Assembly: GCA_001510575.1 (NCBI GenBank)
Contig: LNGK01000012.1
Coordinates: forward strand, 332,389-396,388
Origin: Knoxdaviesia capensis
Taxonomy: Eukaryota; Ascomycota; Sordariomycetes; Microascales; Gondwanamycetaceae
DNA: 64,000 nt
Direction: 5' to 3'
A model generated the notes under the pieces. It worked only from the letters and a program-made list of their open reading frames with translations, did not search any database and had not been told where the DNA came from. Position 1 is the stretch's first letter; every line of letters starts with the position of its first letter. Both the position numbers and the translations under genes were made by a program. Below, piece by piece: positions 49,705 to 59,690 of the stretch.

Positions 49705-49705
49705 A
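49640..49705 (+). CDS. Upstream ORF of 21 codons overlapping the RING start (TGATG)
   Basis: The ATG at 49640 opens a short frame beginning MNQASES and ending TGA at 49703-49705. The A of this stop is the A of the main ATG, giving the overlap TGATG. The upstream ATG has a poor context (C at -3). The arrangement permits leaky scanning or termination-coupled reinitiation, so it could tune translation of the RING protein. The peptide itself has no recognisable feature. Whether the mRNA starts upstream of this ATG is inferred from the leader composition. Confidence 0.45.
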   Translation: MNQASESLVALFLPSSFVSQS

Positions 49706-51497
49706 TGGCGACAAGTTCGATTGCCCGGAGTGTGAGGTCAATGGCTGCCTCCCTCCTGCTTGTGGCGCTGGCGTCGTTTCCCTCGGTTACTGCTCAGGAC
49801 GTGTCACTCCGATCCGAAGCCAACATTCCCGACTGGGCCGATGCCGCGGGCATGACTCTGATGTTAACAGCTGCCGGCAGCGACATCGCCCCCTACCAGT
49901 ACTTCGTCGTTCCGCTTACCGGATCGAACGGCCTTAACCAGACCGAATCCTCGAGAGTTGTATGTGGCGCAATCCCCAACCCTTGAACGTGGTGGAGGCG
50001 GGCGCATTTTTCTATGATCCCATTTCCTCCATCAGGCGTGCTTTCTTGCTCCGCCGAGTCGTAGTTGTCTCCTAACTGACCCGTTTGCCGTTTTCTGATA
50101 TCTGTAGGCGGTTCGCATTGAGGGTGGAATCACCAGTATCGACGGCTCTAACTTTCAAAACTTCTCGCTTCCCGAACGTCACATGGCTTATATGTCTTGC
50201 GACCAAACCACCGATTCCGCTTCTCCCAACGACATCATCAACGTTCTCATGGCCAAAAACCCCGTCGCCATTGTGCTTTACAGCGTCAGCAACAACTTCT
50301 GCGTTATTGAGGGCCAGGATATCCCCTACCACAGCATTTACACCATGACCGACGCCGCCGACGCTGGCCAGGCCCTGTCCTTTCTCAACAGCACTACCAA
50401 GGACGACATGGTCCGCGTGTCGATCACCGGAAACTCCACCGTGACCGATGCTCCCACCCCGCGCAATGGAGGCGGCAACTCGGCTGTGGCCATGAGCGTG
50501 CTGTACACCGTGACGGGCCTGATCACCGTCCTTTTTGTTCTCGTCATCGGCGTCGGTGCTCTCCGTGCCCGCCGTTTCCCCGAGCGTTACGGTCCCCGCA
50601 GTGCCCAGGGTGGCCGCCCGCGCCAGAGCCGTGCCAAGGGTCTGGCTCGTGCCGTGCTGGAGACTCTCCCCGTCATCAAGTTTGGCGACCCGACCCCTGC
50701 CCCTGGAAAACCCGATCCGGCATCGTACGACCTCGAGTCGCCATCAACCGACCGTCTTGATGCCCCGGTTCCACGCACCACCCCTGCAACCGATGGCAAG
50801 GCGCCTTCGCCGGCCAGCACCCCCGGCAACCCGCCCGCTAGCGATACCACTAAGACGCCGGCCACTGCTGCTATCGCGTCCAGAAAACCTAATAACACCG
50901 CCCCGTCCGCCATCGATGCCACGAAGCTGGATGACTCGGACTCGGAGCGGTGTCAGACCCCTGATGAGAACCTTGGTTGTGCCATCTGCGCCGAAGACTT
51001 TAATATTGGTGAAGATGTCCGCGTGCTGCCCTGCGATCACAAGTTCCACCCTGCCTGTGTTGACCCATGGCTGGTCAATGTTTCGGGAACTTGTCCACTC
51101 TGGTAAGCTTTATCTCGATGCCCCTACTCTCTCTCTATAACTTTCGTTGTGAATGAACATTTCGTACTGACTTATCTCCCGGTACAGCCGTATGGACCTT
51201 CAACCCGAGGATGCTGCTGAAGCCGAGCAGGAGACCCAACGTCAGCGGGGGTCGCGCCTATTTGACATTGGCTTCCTGCGCCAAAGCACGGCCGAAGAGC
51301 GCTTGTCGACCTTGCGACAAATGAACTCGGAACGGCGGGAACGCATCCGCAATGGATTGCAACCTGGGCCTGCCGCTGAAGCCCCAGGTCTTCGCACCCG
51401 GCTAGCCGAGCGCTTCCACATCCGCACCCGCCGCCATGGCGAGAATGGACGTAATGCCGAGACGAGCGCCGAGGCGAGCGATGAGGCCAGACCATAA
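49705..51497 (+). CDS. PA-TM-RING type E3 ubiquitin ligase
   Basis: Three exons (49705-49959, 50108-51102, 51188-51497) encode 519 residues. Introns of 148 and 85 nt have GTATGT and GTAAGC donors, CTAAC or CTGAC branches and TAG or CAG acceptors. A signal peptide covers about residues 1-30, followed by a lumenal region with N-glycosylation sequons (NQT, NFS, NST) that fits a protease-associated-like domain. One transmembrane helix spans about 211-230, followed by Arg-rich residues. A Pro/Thr/Ala-rich cytosolic linker leads to a RING-H2 finger at 376-417 (CAIC, PCDHKFHPAC, CPLC). The last Cys codon is split by intron 2, and without that splice the finger would be incomplete. A charged helical tail follows. 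Such proteins sit in endosomal, vacuolar or Golgi membranes and ubiquitinate membrane cargo; the target here is unknown. The PA assignment is weaker than the RING. Confidence 0.9.
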
Positions 51498-53810
51498 GCT
51501 GTCTCCTTCAATATGTGCACAGGCCACCCCCGTGTGCTACACGAGCCTATGGCCGGCATTCTTGCGATTCTTTTCACAACTGTATTTCCTTCCTTTCAGC
51601 CGTTGGCGTCTTGTCCTGACAGGGGCAGTCGTATAACGCCAACTGACGCCGTCTCTCGATTTTTCTTTTCAACCCTATCTTTCTTGCGATCCAGCCATCT
51701 GGTGTTCCATTTTCCTTTTCTTGATTCTCCTATTTCAGTCCGACTTGCCATCATTGGCACATCTGCTACCTGCACAATCTTTTCATTTCCCGATCTTCTT
51801 TTTTTACTATTATTTATGACCATGTTTTCGTTTTCAGGGGGGAGTAGGTGGTGGGAAAAGGTGATCCCGGAGGCTTTTCAGCTCGGCGCTCATTTACACC
51901 GGAGTTCTACAAGGCATAGGGTGTTTTTTCTATTGTATTTTCGGGTGGTCTGTCCTACATATTGGGTCATGGGAGTTTTTACTGGATGAGAGACATTGGC
52001 GTTTTTTTCTCTTCAATTTGTTCTTCTTTTTCTCAAGAGAGGACCTTTTTTCGATGGCTTGTGTCCGTCTCCTGTTCTGGTCTGCCATAGGCCATCTGCA
52101 TATGTGCATGTACCTGCTGTGTCATTTCTTTTCTCTTTTGTGTTGGATCACAGCATCAACTGTGGGATCTTCATGGATGTACAAAATCTCTCTCATTGGA
52201 TTCTTGAATCTGAGATTTGGGGAACATTGTGATATCTTGTCGAGGTCAGGTGTGCTTTCGTCATCTATGTGTTTCTGTGTTCACGTATCATCACCGGTGT
52301 TCTGTCTTGTTTTTCGCTCTCCGGTAATCTCTTTGTTTCGAAGAGGAGATTGTCTTCACCAGAGGAAAACGCTATGCCCAGGCGAGATTCAACAGAGAAG
52401 TTCAGCCCGTCCGGTCTACGGCCCAGACTCGACAAAATCAGATGGGTCATCTCGGCAGCGACATGGGAGGAGGGCCGTGCAACCCACGCCCAAGGGAGTG
52501 TGTGTTGTACAGAGAGCACAACTTCGGGACGCAGGAGCCGGTGTGTTTTTCTTTGTGCATCTTCGCTTCGATTGACCTGGGAGTGCAACCATCGGTCTCT
52601 CTCTCTCTCTATATAGTCGAGTTTGCGAAGATGATGTATCTACAGAGGAGCAGTGGCCCCAGGTTCGTGTCCGTTTACGCCACCGGTTTGGTCTGGGAGA
52701 TGGCGATATATCGAGGGAGGAGCTGACTTCGTGATGATATCAGATATCCTTTTTTGGGGGGGGGCCTAGCGGTATTTACAGCTGTCCTAGCCTTTACTTC
52801 CTTCTCTCTATTTCACTTCTGTCCCCTATTTTCATCGTCCGGTGGAACGCTACACAACCGTCGTACAGGTCTCTGGTATATTGCGCATCTTCCTCTTTGT
52901 GTGTCTATGCGCGCGTCGAATCAAGCCCGGTAGAGCGGTTCAGAAAAGGGGCAGTGACTCCCTGAGCGGGAGAAAACCCTCAGCGACAGAAACCAAAATG
53001 TAGAGAGAGGGGAAAAGGAGTTCGGATCTGGGAGATGAATCGGCTCCCCGGGGTGTGAGAGGGTCGGCATGGTCTGGGCTTTTGTGTAGAGCTAGACGAC
53101 GGGGGAGGAGGGGGGCAGAAAGCAAGACATTGTGAAGATGAGATGAGGAGGATCGAGCATCTAGTTGGCGGATGAAAGGAGAGTAGTGCGCCCGGAGGAG
53201 AGGCAAGATGTCCTGGTTGCTGTGGGTGTCTGCCAACACCTGCTTCTAATACGCAAGTTGAAGTGTTCTCGTGCTACTTACAGCCCGGCAGACACATGCA
53301 TGGCGTATATCTGGACGTGAAATCCCCTCTCCTTTCCACTCAATCCCGCCCCTTTTTTTTCTCTTTTCTGTTCTTTTTATCGTCCCCCCCGGCATACGGG
53401 CAAACATTAGTATTTCTTACATCTTTCTCTTCTTCGGTTTGGTTCGTGCAGGTCCTTTTCAAGGTGGGTCACCGCACCGGAAGAAGCAACGCCAGACGCG
53501 ATATACATACTACCACATAGTACCGACTCTTCATAAACAACATCAAAGGTCCGTTTCGGCGAGAGTCTCGCCTCTCTACTCGATATTCTCGGCTGCTCCG
53601 ACGTTGTTTGCGGCAAGTTTGTTTTCCAGTGTCCGGCGGATTACGCGCAAAGGACACAGGGAAGTCATATAAGCCCTCCCGGGAAGATAAATAAGTCTGC
53701 ACGGTCATCGTTTCCAGCTCGGTAGACTCGGAGGTCCTCTCGCTTACCTCTCGGGTACCTGTGCAGACTCAGCACGGGACTCTCGACACAAGCCTGGCGA
53801 TCCGCGGCCG
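51498..53810. other. T-rich region after the RING gene
   Basis: The plus strand is T/pyrimidine-rich for about 1.1 kb, which may include a long 3' UTR, and then becomes mixed. A run of nine G lies at 52756-52764. No conserved coding sequence is seen; a frame at 52018-52575 has no domain. Confidence 0.5.
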
Positions 53811-54027
53811 TTCACCTATTTTCTTTCTTCTTTTCAATCCTGGGCTCTAATCTCCCTGTTATAGAATCCTCCTCAGTCCATAGACCCATCCCAAGTGTCG
53901 CCCATCCATTCGAGCGTTCTCAGCACACATTAACACGGCACCGATTACTCCAAAGCGCCCCGCACGCACCCATTCAGTACCAAAAGTTGAAAAGTCGTCC
54001 CCCAAAAAAACACCGCCCCGGCGCAGG
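53811..54027 (+). promoter_or_regulatory. Leader region of the seven-transmembrane gene
   Basis: C/T-rich sequence directly precedes the ATG at 54028, which has A at -3 and A at +4. No TATA element can be assigned with confidence. Confidence 0.4.
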
Positions 54028-56331
54028 ATGAACGTCCAATACGGCCCCGACGCCAGCCCGGCCGGCCGTGGCATCGAAAACTACGGCAAGCCCGGCGAGC
54101 CGCTGGCTGGCACGGTGACCAGTGTGATTCTGGCCATGGTCTCGATCACCATTCTGTCCATGTTCCTCACGCAGCGCAGCTCGAACATCAAGCAGTGGCA
54201 TAAAGTGCCGTATGTGGTTTGGTGTACGCACGCCCCCCCCCTCTCCCTCTTGAACTTATTTCATGTTCCGTGCATCTCCCAAGACTGCTTAGGCTGTCTC
54301 CCGAGACTATTAGCTAATGGAAGGGGGTTTGTGTCTGCGTCCAGTGGTGTTCGCGATCTACATTGATTCGTACTTCTTCGTGTTCGCCACGGCAGTTCTG
54401 CAGCTCGCGTTCGGCGTGAACTCGACGCTAGCCATCTGTTCCGGCGCCATCTTGCTCTGTCTTGTGTGCTATGTCACGTCCAAGGTGCGCTTTCCCCCGA
54501 CAGACATAAGAAAAGCTTCGCTGGTTGTTCGATGAGAAATTAGGGCTACTAACTTTGCCGTTTGTTGTCGTGGCAGATCGTAAGTTTCGAACTCACAAGT
54601 TCTACGGGGGCGTCCCCCAAGATACTGAGCGGTGGCTGAATGAGTATATACTAACGTTGGGGTGTGTATCAAGCTCATCTACCTGTTCCTGGTCGAGAAA
54701 GCAGTAAGTCATGATTACCCAGCACACTCGAAGACCGGCCAGACCAGCTAACTTGCTGACGAGCAGTATGTCATTCGCGGCGGCACGAAGCCGCGGTTGA
54801 AGTCCAAGCTATACTGCTTCAACTGCTTTGCCATGTTGGCTGTATACGTGGTCGTGGCCATCATGAACTTCAGATAGTGAGGAACACCGGTGCTCCCTCT
54901 TTCGGTGTCTCCACTTAGAACCATTGCGCTTCTCTCTTTCTCCAAGCTGACTTACACGTTCTAGTCGAATCACCCACATGGAAAACGGCGTCTGTGTCAT
55001 CGGAATGCAGAACATCGCCATGATCCCACTGATCTCCTTTGACGCCATCGTCAACGTGTACCTGACGATCCTGTTCCTTATCCCTCTGAAGAGTGAGTCG
55101 CTGGCATTCCAAACATTTACACACATAGATAGCCTGCATATCTAACAGCCCTGCTTCAGATCTGTACTCGTATAAACAGTCCCTACGAAACCCCCCGAAT
55201 CTGCGGCTGCGCAGCGTGGCCACACGGACTTTCATCGGGGCAGTGTGTACGCTGGCCAGTAGTATTGCGTGAGTCGTCTGCCCCCTTGACACATGGCGTG
55301 GCGTGAAATGCACCTAGACACATTCCAAGCAAAACGCTAACGTCCGAAACAGGAACCTCTCCGTTCTCATGGCTCTCGGCGGCGAGCCGGGCTGGATCTG
55401 CCTGATGTGCTGTAACTGCGACAGTAAGTCCCCCTCCCGTTTTCCCGAATCTAAGCACACAAATCTAACCCATCCCACTGCAGTCTTGTTCTCTATCCTC
55501 GTCATCCAATGGGTAACGTCGAAAGACAACGCAGGCACTTCCACCTCGTCCACAGACATCCCGCTGACCGCCCACGCCGCCGCGCTCTCCGGCGATCCGG
55601 CGCACTATCCCATGCGCGTCGGCAGCCGCTCCGGCCCATCCCCGCTCTGCCGGTGCCGTGCAGCAGCAGCAGCAGCCGCCACCGCCGCCGCCGCCGGAGA
55701 AACCCCCGCACCACCATCCATGACCTCAACCACCATTCCCCGCCTGCTAGCCTCTGCCCGCCGCCACCTACACCACACACCGCGGCCGTCCACCACCACG
55801 CCAACCGACCCGCTCTGCCCGTACCCAGACCCCGCCGCAACCACCACCACCACAACCACCACAACCACCGACGACGACGACACCGCCAAGCCCACCCCGC
55901 CGCCGTACGCATCCGTGCAGTGCTGTGCCTGCTGCACCTGCCACGCCCTGGCCCCGGCCGCCCCCGCGCCCTTCTCGCAGCCGCACCCGGGGCTGGGCGC
56001 CGTGGTGGTCACCACGACCATCCAGCGCGAGTCGCGCCCGGGCACGGGGGCGCGCGGCGCGCACGGCGACCGGTTCACATCCGACTCGGACATGGACGAC
56101 GACGACGACGACCGGGATGATGACAATGAGATCCGGGCATCCGACCTGGAGACCGGCGGCGGCGGTCGAGCCGGGCTCGGTGGCTCGGGCGCGTACACCG
56201 GCGCAGGACACCTGCCGCGCGGGGGCGGTCGGCGGCCGACGAGTTTGGCGGCGGGCACGCGGCGGGATGCGTTCATGCGGGTGTCGGCGCGCACCAAGAT
56301 CTCTGCCGGGCCGCCGCCGCCGAAGCGGTAG
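54028..56331 (+). CDS. Seven-transmembrane receptor-like integral membrane protein
   Basis: Nine exons: 54028-54223, 54345-54484, 54577-54579, 54674-54703, 54767-54876, 54965-55092, 55160-55268, 55353-55423 and 55484-56331. The total of 1635 nt encodes 544 residues. Introns of 60-121 nt carry CTAAC or CTGAC-like branch sites. Seven hydrophobic segments are visible: about 27-47, 62-88, 94-119, 139-158, 176-200, a segment around VCTLASSIANLSVLMAL, and about 255-275 (ILFSILVIQWVTS). Signature stretches such as YVVWLVFAIYIDSYFF, IYLFLVEKAY, IPLISFDAIVNVYLTILFLIP and GGEPGWICLMCC mark an uncharacterised fungal family with GPCR-like topology. The cytosolic tail of about 268 residues is low complexity: poly-Ala, poly-Thr, Asp runs, a CCACCTC cluster and a basic C-terminus. 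Ligand and partner are unknown. It converges on the GH128 gene, 1.2 kb away. Exon edges are by eye; frame continuity across all eight junctions supports them. Confidence 0.85.
54577..54579 (+). other. Candidate 3-nucleotide exon (ATC, Ile-113)
   Basis: ATC lies between a good acceptor (GTGGCAG, with CTACTAAC 22 nt upstream) and a consensus donor (GTAAGT). The following intron has its own ATACTAAC branch and ATCAAG acceptor. Including it gives SKILIYLFLVEK at the third membrane helix; skipping it leaves the frame intact and removes only one isoleucine. Confidence 0.6.
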
Positions 56332-57499
56332 TTCTCTGTGATGAAACGCGCATAGGATGGGATGGGATGGGGAGGGATGGACAATACCCGGTGGGCGATG
56401 TGGAAATGGGGGGATAATATATATACGGGTGGGTTTTTTTGGGGTTTGGTTTCTGGTTACTAGAGATAGATGTGCGCGGCACTGGTCCTCTCTCTTTTTT
56501 TTTTTCTCTTTTTTTTAACATCAAGGGGCTCAAGTGCTCAAAATACTTACACGTAATCATCGACAATCTTTTTCCTTCCAAACGTCAAATTCGCAGAACC
56601 CAAGACCCACTTTTCCCGGCGTGTGCCAATTCGTTTGCGCAAAAAATGCCACGATGCCAACCGGCCCCACTTTCGCCGATCTTCTAATTTCCCGGGCTGT
56701 CGGGTTATTCGCGCCCTTGATCCTGGTTAGCTGTCAAAAAAAAAATACCAAGTCTTCCCAGGGTGTAAATATAGATTCTTTTTCTTAGTCTTCTCGGTTG
56801 GCTTCCCGAAATTACTTTCGCCTAGACGACATCCCTAGATATTCACAATTCACGAGTAACATCATCAGAGGGCATTCGTTTTTGTTCGTAAAAAGCTTCG
56901 AGGTTGTATTCATTGGGATATCAAGCGAGCGACACCAAAAGTATAGTGATAAGCGAGTGTACCAGGTCAGAACTGTAAAGGGACCCCCGATTCAGAGGGG
57001 CCATTGATAAAAAGAGAGGTCTGCGCCGCATGACCGAACAAGATTCAGTCGGCAAACAACAGACCGGCCAAGTCGGGACGAGATCGCTCTTGCCCAAAAA
57101 CGGCACGAATGAGAAGTGAAAGAAAGTATATACAAAAGAAGTGGCGGAAAAAACCAAAGAAGTTGAAGCGAAGAACCCTGATCCGAACAGCAGAACACAG
57201 TAAGCATGAATGTGTACTGTTTTCACGGGCTGTCGGTAGTTAAACGTTTCGCTGGCGGCAGATCAGAAAAGAAAAAGCCACCAGGAGAAGAGAAAAAAAT
57301 GAAGCAAAAACAACATGTTCGTAACAAAATGATATCCAACTGGCATCACGTATATATGCAAGCCTAGCATGGCCTAGATCTACCTCGATCTAAACACATA
57401 AAAAACAAACGCCGGAAGTGGCCAAATCATAAACAAGGAAGAAAGTGGGAATAAACGAGAGAAAGAAAAGAAAGAGGAGATGAGATGAGGGATAAATGT
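56332..57499. other. Intergenic region between two convergent genes
   Basis: It lies between the 3' ends of the seven-transmembrane gene (+) and the GH128 gene (-). It is A/T-rich with several homopolymer runs, as expected for opposed 3' UTRs. No gene is seen. Confidence 0.6.
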
Positions 57500-58807
57500 T
57501 TACGCCGAGACGTAAGCCTGGCCGACGCTGTTCAGGCTGCTGGTGGAAGACAGCATGCTGCCGACCGACGCCATGAAGTAAGAGTAGCGCTTGAGGTAAG
57601 AGAGCTGGTCAAGCTGGGGAAGGACGTCCTTGATGAAGGCAATGACCTCATCATCCGAGCCGCTGGGGGCGAACTCGGTCAGCCACACATCGCGACCCTT
57701 GCAGATCTCGTGGACCTCGGCAAGGTGGTCGAACAGGGTCTGCTTGGCGCTGGCAGGAGCATACCAATGGGTGGTGCAGAAGTCGATCTTGCAGCCAGCA
57801 CCGTCGCAAGCATCAATGAACTGCTGGAGCCACTGGTTACCCTCGCCGTCACGGTTGCTGTTGGAGGTGGCAGGAGCACTGATGAGAGCACGGTCGCCAT
57901 AGGGGTTCATCCACTGGACGTGGGCAGCAGCAGCAGCCGAAGGAGAGAGGTTGGACTGCGAGTCCATATCAGGCTCGTTGAAGCTGAGGAGGTACTTGGC
58001 ACCCTTGGCAAGCATCTTCTCGGCGTTGGCAGCCCAGCGGCTAGTGTGGACGGCGACGGGACCCCACAGCATGGGAGCGAAGTCAAGACCGCTAACCGAG
58101 AGGCCGTTGTCAAGCGAGTCCCAGTTGTAGGCCCATCCGAAAGAACCGCCAGAGAAGGCACTGAGGAGCGAGGGCTCGTTGTAGGCAAAGCCACGCTTGG
58201 CACCACCGCCGGTGGAGGCAATAGACACAGAAGTCGACGAAGTCGCAGCCTCGGCAGTGGTAGTCTCGGGCTCAGAAGAAGCAGCAGCAGGAGTGGAAGA
58301 GGCCGCCGGAGCAACCTCCTGGACCTGGACAACGGGAACAGCAGTGTCCAGGGCAGCAGCGGGAGTGGTGGTAGTCTCAACGGCAGCGGGAGTCTCGGCC
58401 TCAACAACGGGCTCGGGAGAAGGAGTGGTCTCCTCAACCACAGGAGTAGAAGTGGCCGAGGTAGTGATAGTGGAGGGCTCCTCAGAAGAGGTGGTGGAGG
58501 TCGAAGACTCTTCGGAGGAAGTGGACGAAGTGGAAGTCTCCTCAGCAGTAGTCGACGACGAAGTCACCGAGCCCAGCATCACCGTGGTGGTAACGGTCGG
58601 GCGGCGGTTCTTGTAGCGAGTGCGGGTGCGAGTGGCCGGAGCATGAGGAGCATAGACAGTAACAGTCTCCCAGGTAGTCACCCACTCAACGTGTATGGCA
58701 CGGCCCTCGATGTCGCGCTCCTCAACAACAGGAGCCTGAGGAACAGCGGCGGCGTTGGCAGTGACGGCCAGAGCGGCCACGGCGGCGATGAGCGACTGGT
58801 AATGCAT
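57500..58807 (-). CDS. Secreted glycoside hydrolase family 128 (Asl1-like) beta-glucanase, Ser/Thr-rich
   Basis: The intronless frame encodes 435 residues. A signal peptide (MHYQSLIAAVAALAVTANA) is followed by a basic segment and a linker of Ser, Thr, Glu, Pro and Val from about 70 to 203, probably O-mannosylated. The catalytic domain starts near residue 206 with GFAYNEPSLL and runs to the C-terminus. The two family glutamates are visible: the acid/base in LLSFNEPD (E278) and the nucleophile in WLTEFAPSG (E378). GWAYNWDS, APMLWGP, CTTHWYA and a pair of Cys near 134-139 also fit the GH128 fold. The family cleaves beta-1,3-glucan, and the fission yeast member Asl1 is cell-wall associated. There is no hydrophobic C-terminus, so no GPI anchor; it should be secreted or wall-bound through its linker. 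The ATG has A at -3. A TATA-like site and a pyrimidine-rich leader lie upstream. Confidence 0.95.
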   Translation of the reverse strand: MHYQSLIAAVAALAVTANAAAVPQAPVVEERDIEGRAIHVEWVTTWETVTVYAPHAPATRTRTRYKNRRPTVTTTVMLGSVTSSSTTAEETSTSSTSSEESSTSTTSSEEPSTITTSATSTPVVEETTPSPEPVVEAETPAAVETTTTPAAALDTAVPVVQVQEVAPAASSTPAAASSEPETTTAEAATSSTSVSIASTGGGAKRGFAYNEPSLLSAFSGGSFGWAYNWDSLDNGLSVSGLDFAPMLWGPVAVHTSRWAANAEKMLAKGAKYLLSFNEPDMDSQSNLSPSAAAAAHVQWMNPYGDRALISAPATSNSNRDGEGNQWLQQFIDACDGAGCKIDFCTTHWYAPASAKQTLFDHLAEVHEICKGRDVWLTEFAPSGSDDEVIAFIKDVLPQLDQLSYLKRYSYFMASVGSMLSSTSSLNSVGQAYVSA

Positions 58808-59690
58808 GGTTGCGGTTGGAGAAGTTGATGTGTAATACTTTGTGTATGTGTGTGTGAGTGTTGTAAAGTAGTGGTGTAGTTGGAAGGTGAGAGAAGGATT
58901 TGATATAATCTTTTTAACAAAAATTCGTTCGTCGAGATCGATTGTAAGATGATTGACTCTACTGATAGTCTAGATTGTCTTTTTATATGAAAAAATGGAT
59001 GGGAAGAAGTCAAGCACCATATGGCTCGAGAAATGAAGATATGAGAAAAAAGATCGCTGGCGATCAGAAAATCCAAAGGAAATGAAGGGACGTCCTCGTG
59101 GAGGAGATTGAAGAAATGAATGTAGAAAAAAGAAAAGGAATGAGCAAAAGAATTCGATCTAAAGGAGAGCAGAACGAGGATTCTTCGCAGAAGAATAGAA
59201 TAAAAACCACACAGCAAGAAAAGAAGGTAGAAAGGAGAGAATGAACACCAGAAGGTTGGTGAGGAAAAAGAAGGAAAGAAAAAAAAAGACTGAGACGCAA
59301 AAAAGGATGCGAGAGGGAGAGAGGCGAAGATATTTGTAAGAATGTAAGATGTCGGAGGAAAGTGCAAGGGGGGAGTGAGAGAAGACAAGAGCGCCCAAGA
59401 GCGTGTAAGTCAAAAGTCGCAGTCAAAGGGAGCACGAACAAGCGCAGGAGCGTCCGGGATTAGGCGAGCCCAGACCCGGAAGGGCCAGGGCAGGAACGTT
59501 AGACACTAAACGGAACACACTAAGATAAATCGCCCACACCCCACCCACCAGCACATCCACCGACCTAAGTCCACCCCGCCCACACGCACACGGCCAGGGG
59601 CAGAACCGGGAAAGAAGGAGCAAACAGCACACAAGCAAGAACAGAGAAAGAGAGAGAAGAAAAAAATCCTCTTAACTTACGTGGTCTGCG
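58808..59690 (-). promoter_or_regulatory. Leader and promoter of the GH128 gene
   Basis: The minus strand is pyrimidine-rich for about 0.85 kb before the ATG, the compositional mark of a transcribed leader in this window. A donor-like CAC|GTAAGTTAAG on the minus strand at about 59672-59684 could start a leader intron, but I could not pair it with a certain acceptor. Confidence 0.45.
58980..58987 (-). promoter_or_regulatory. TATA-like element of the GH128 gene
   Basis: The minus strand reads CATATAAAAAG about 173 nt upstream of the start codon, a reasonable TATA position for an abundant wall protein. Position and sequence are the only support. Confidence 0.35.

Noticed and set aside
55605..56384. 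259-codon frame antisense to the last exon of the seven-transmembrane gene
   Set aside because: Simple-sequence GC-rich DNA stays open on both strands; only the sense strand continues through eight frame-consistent splice junctions.
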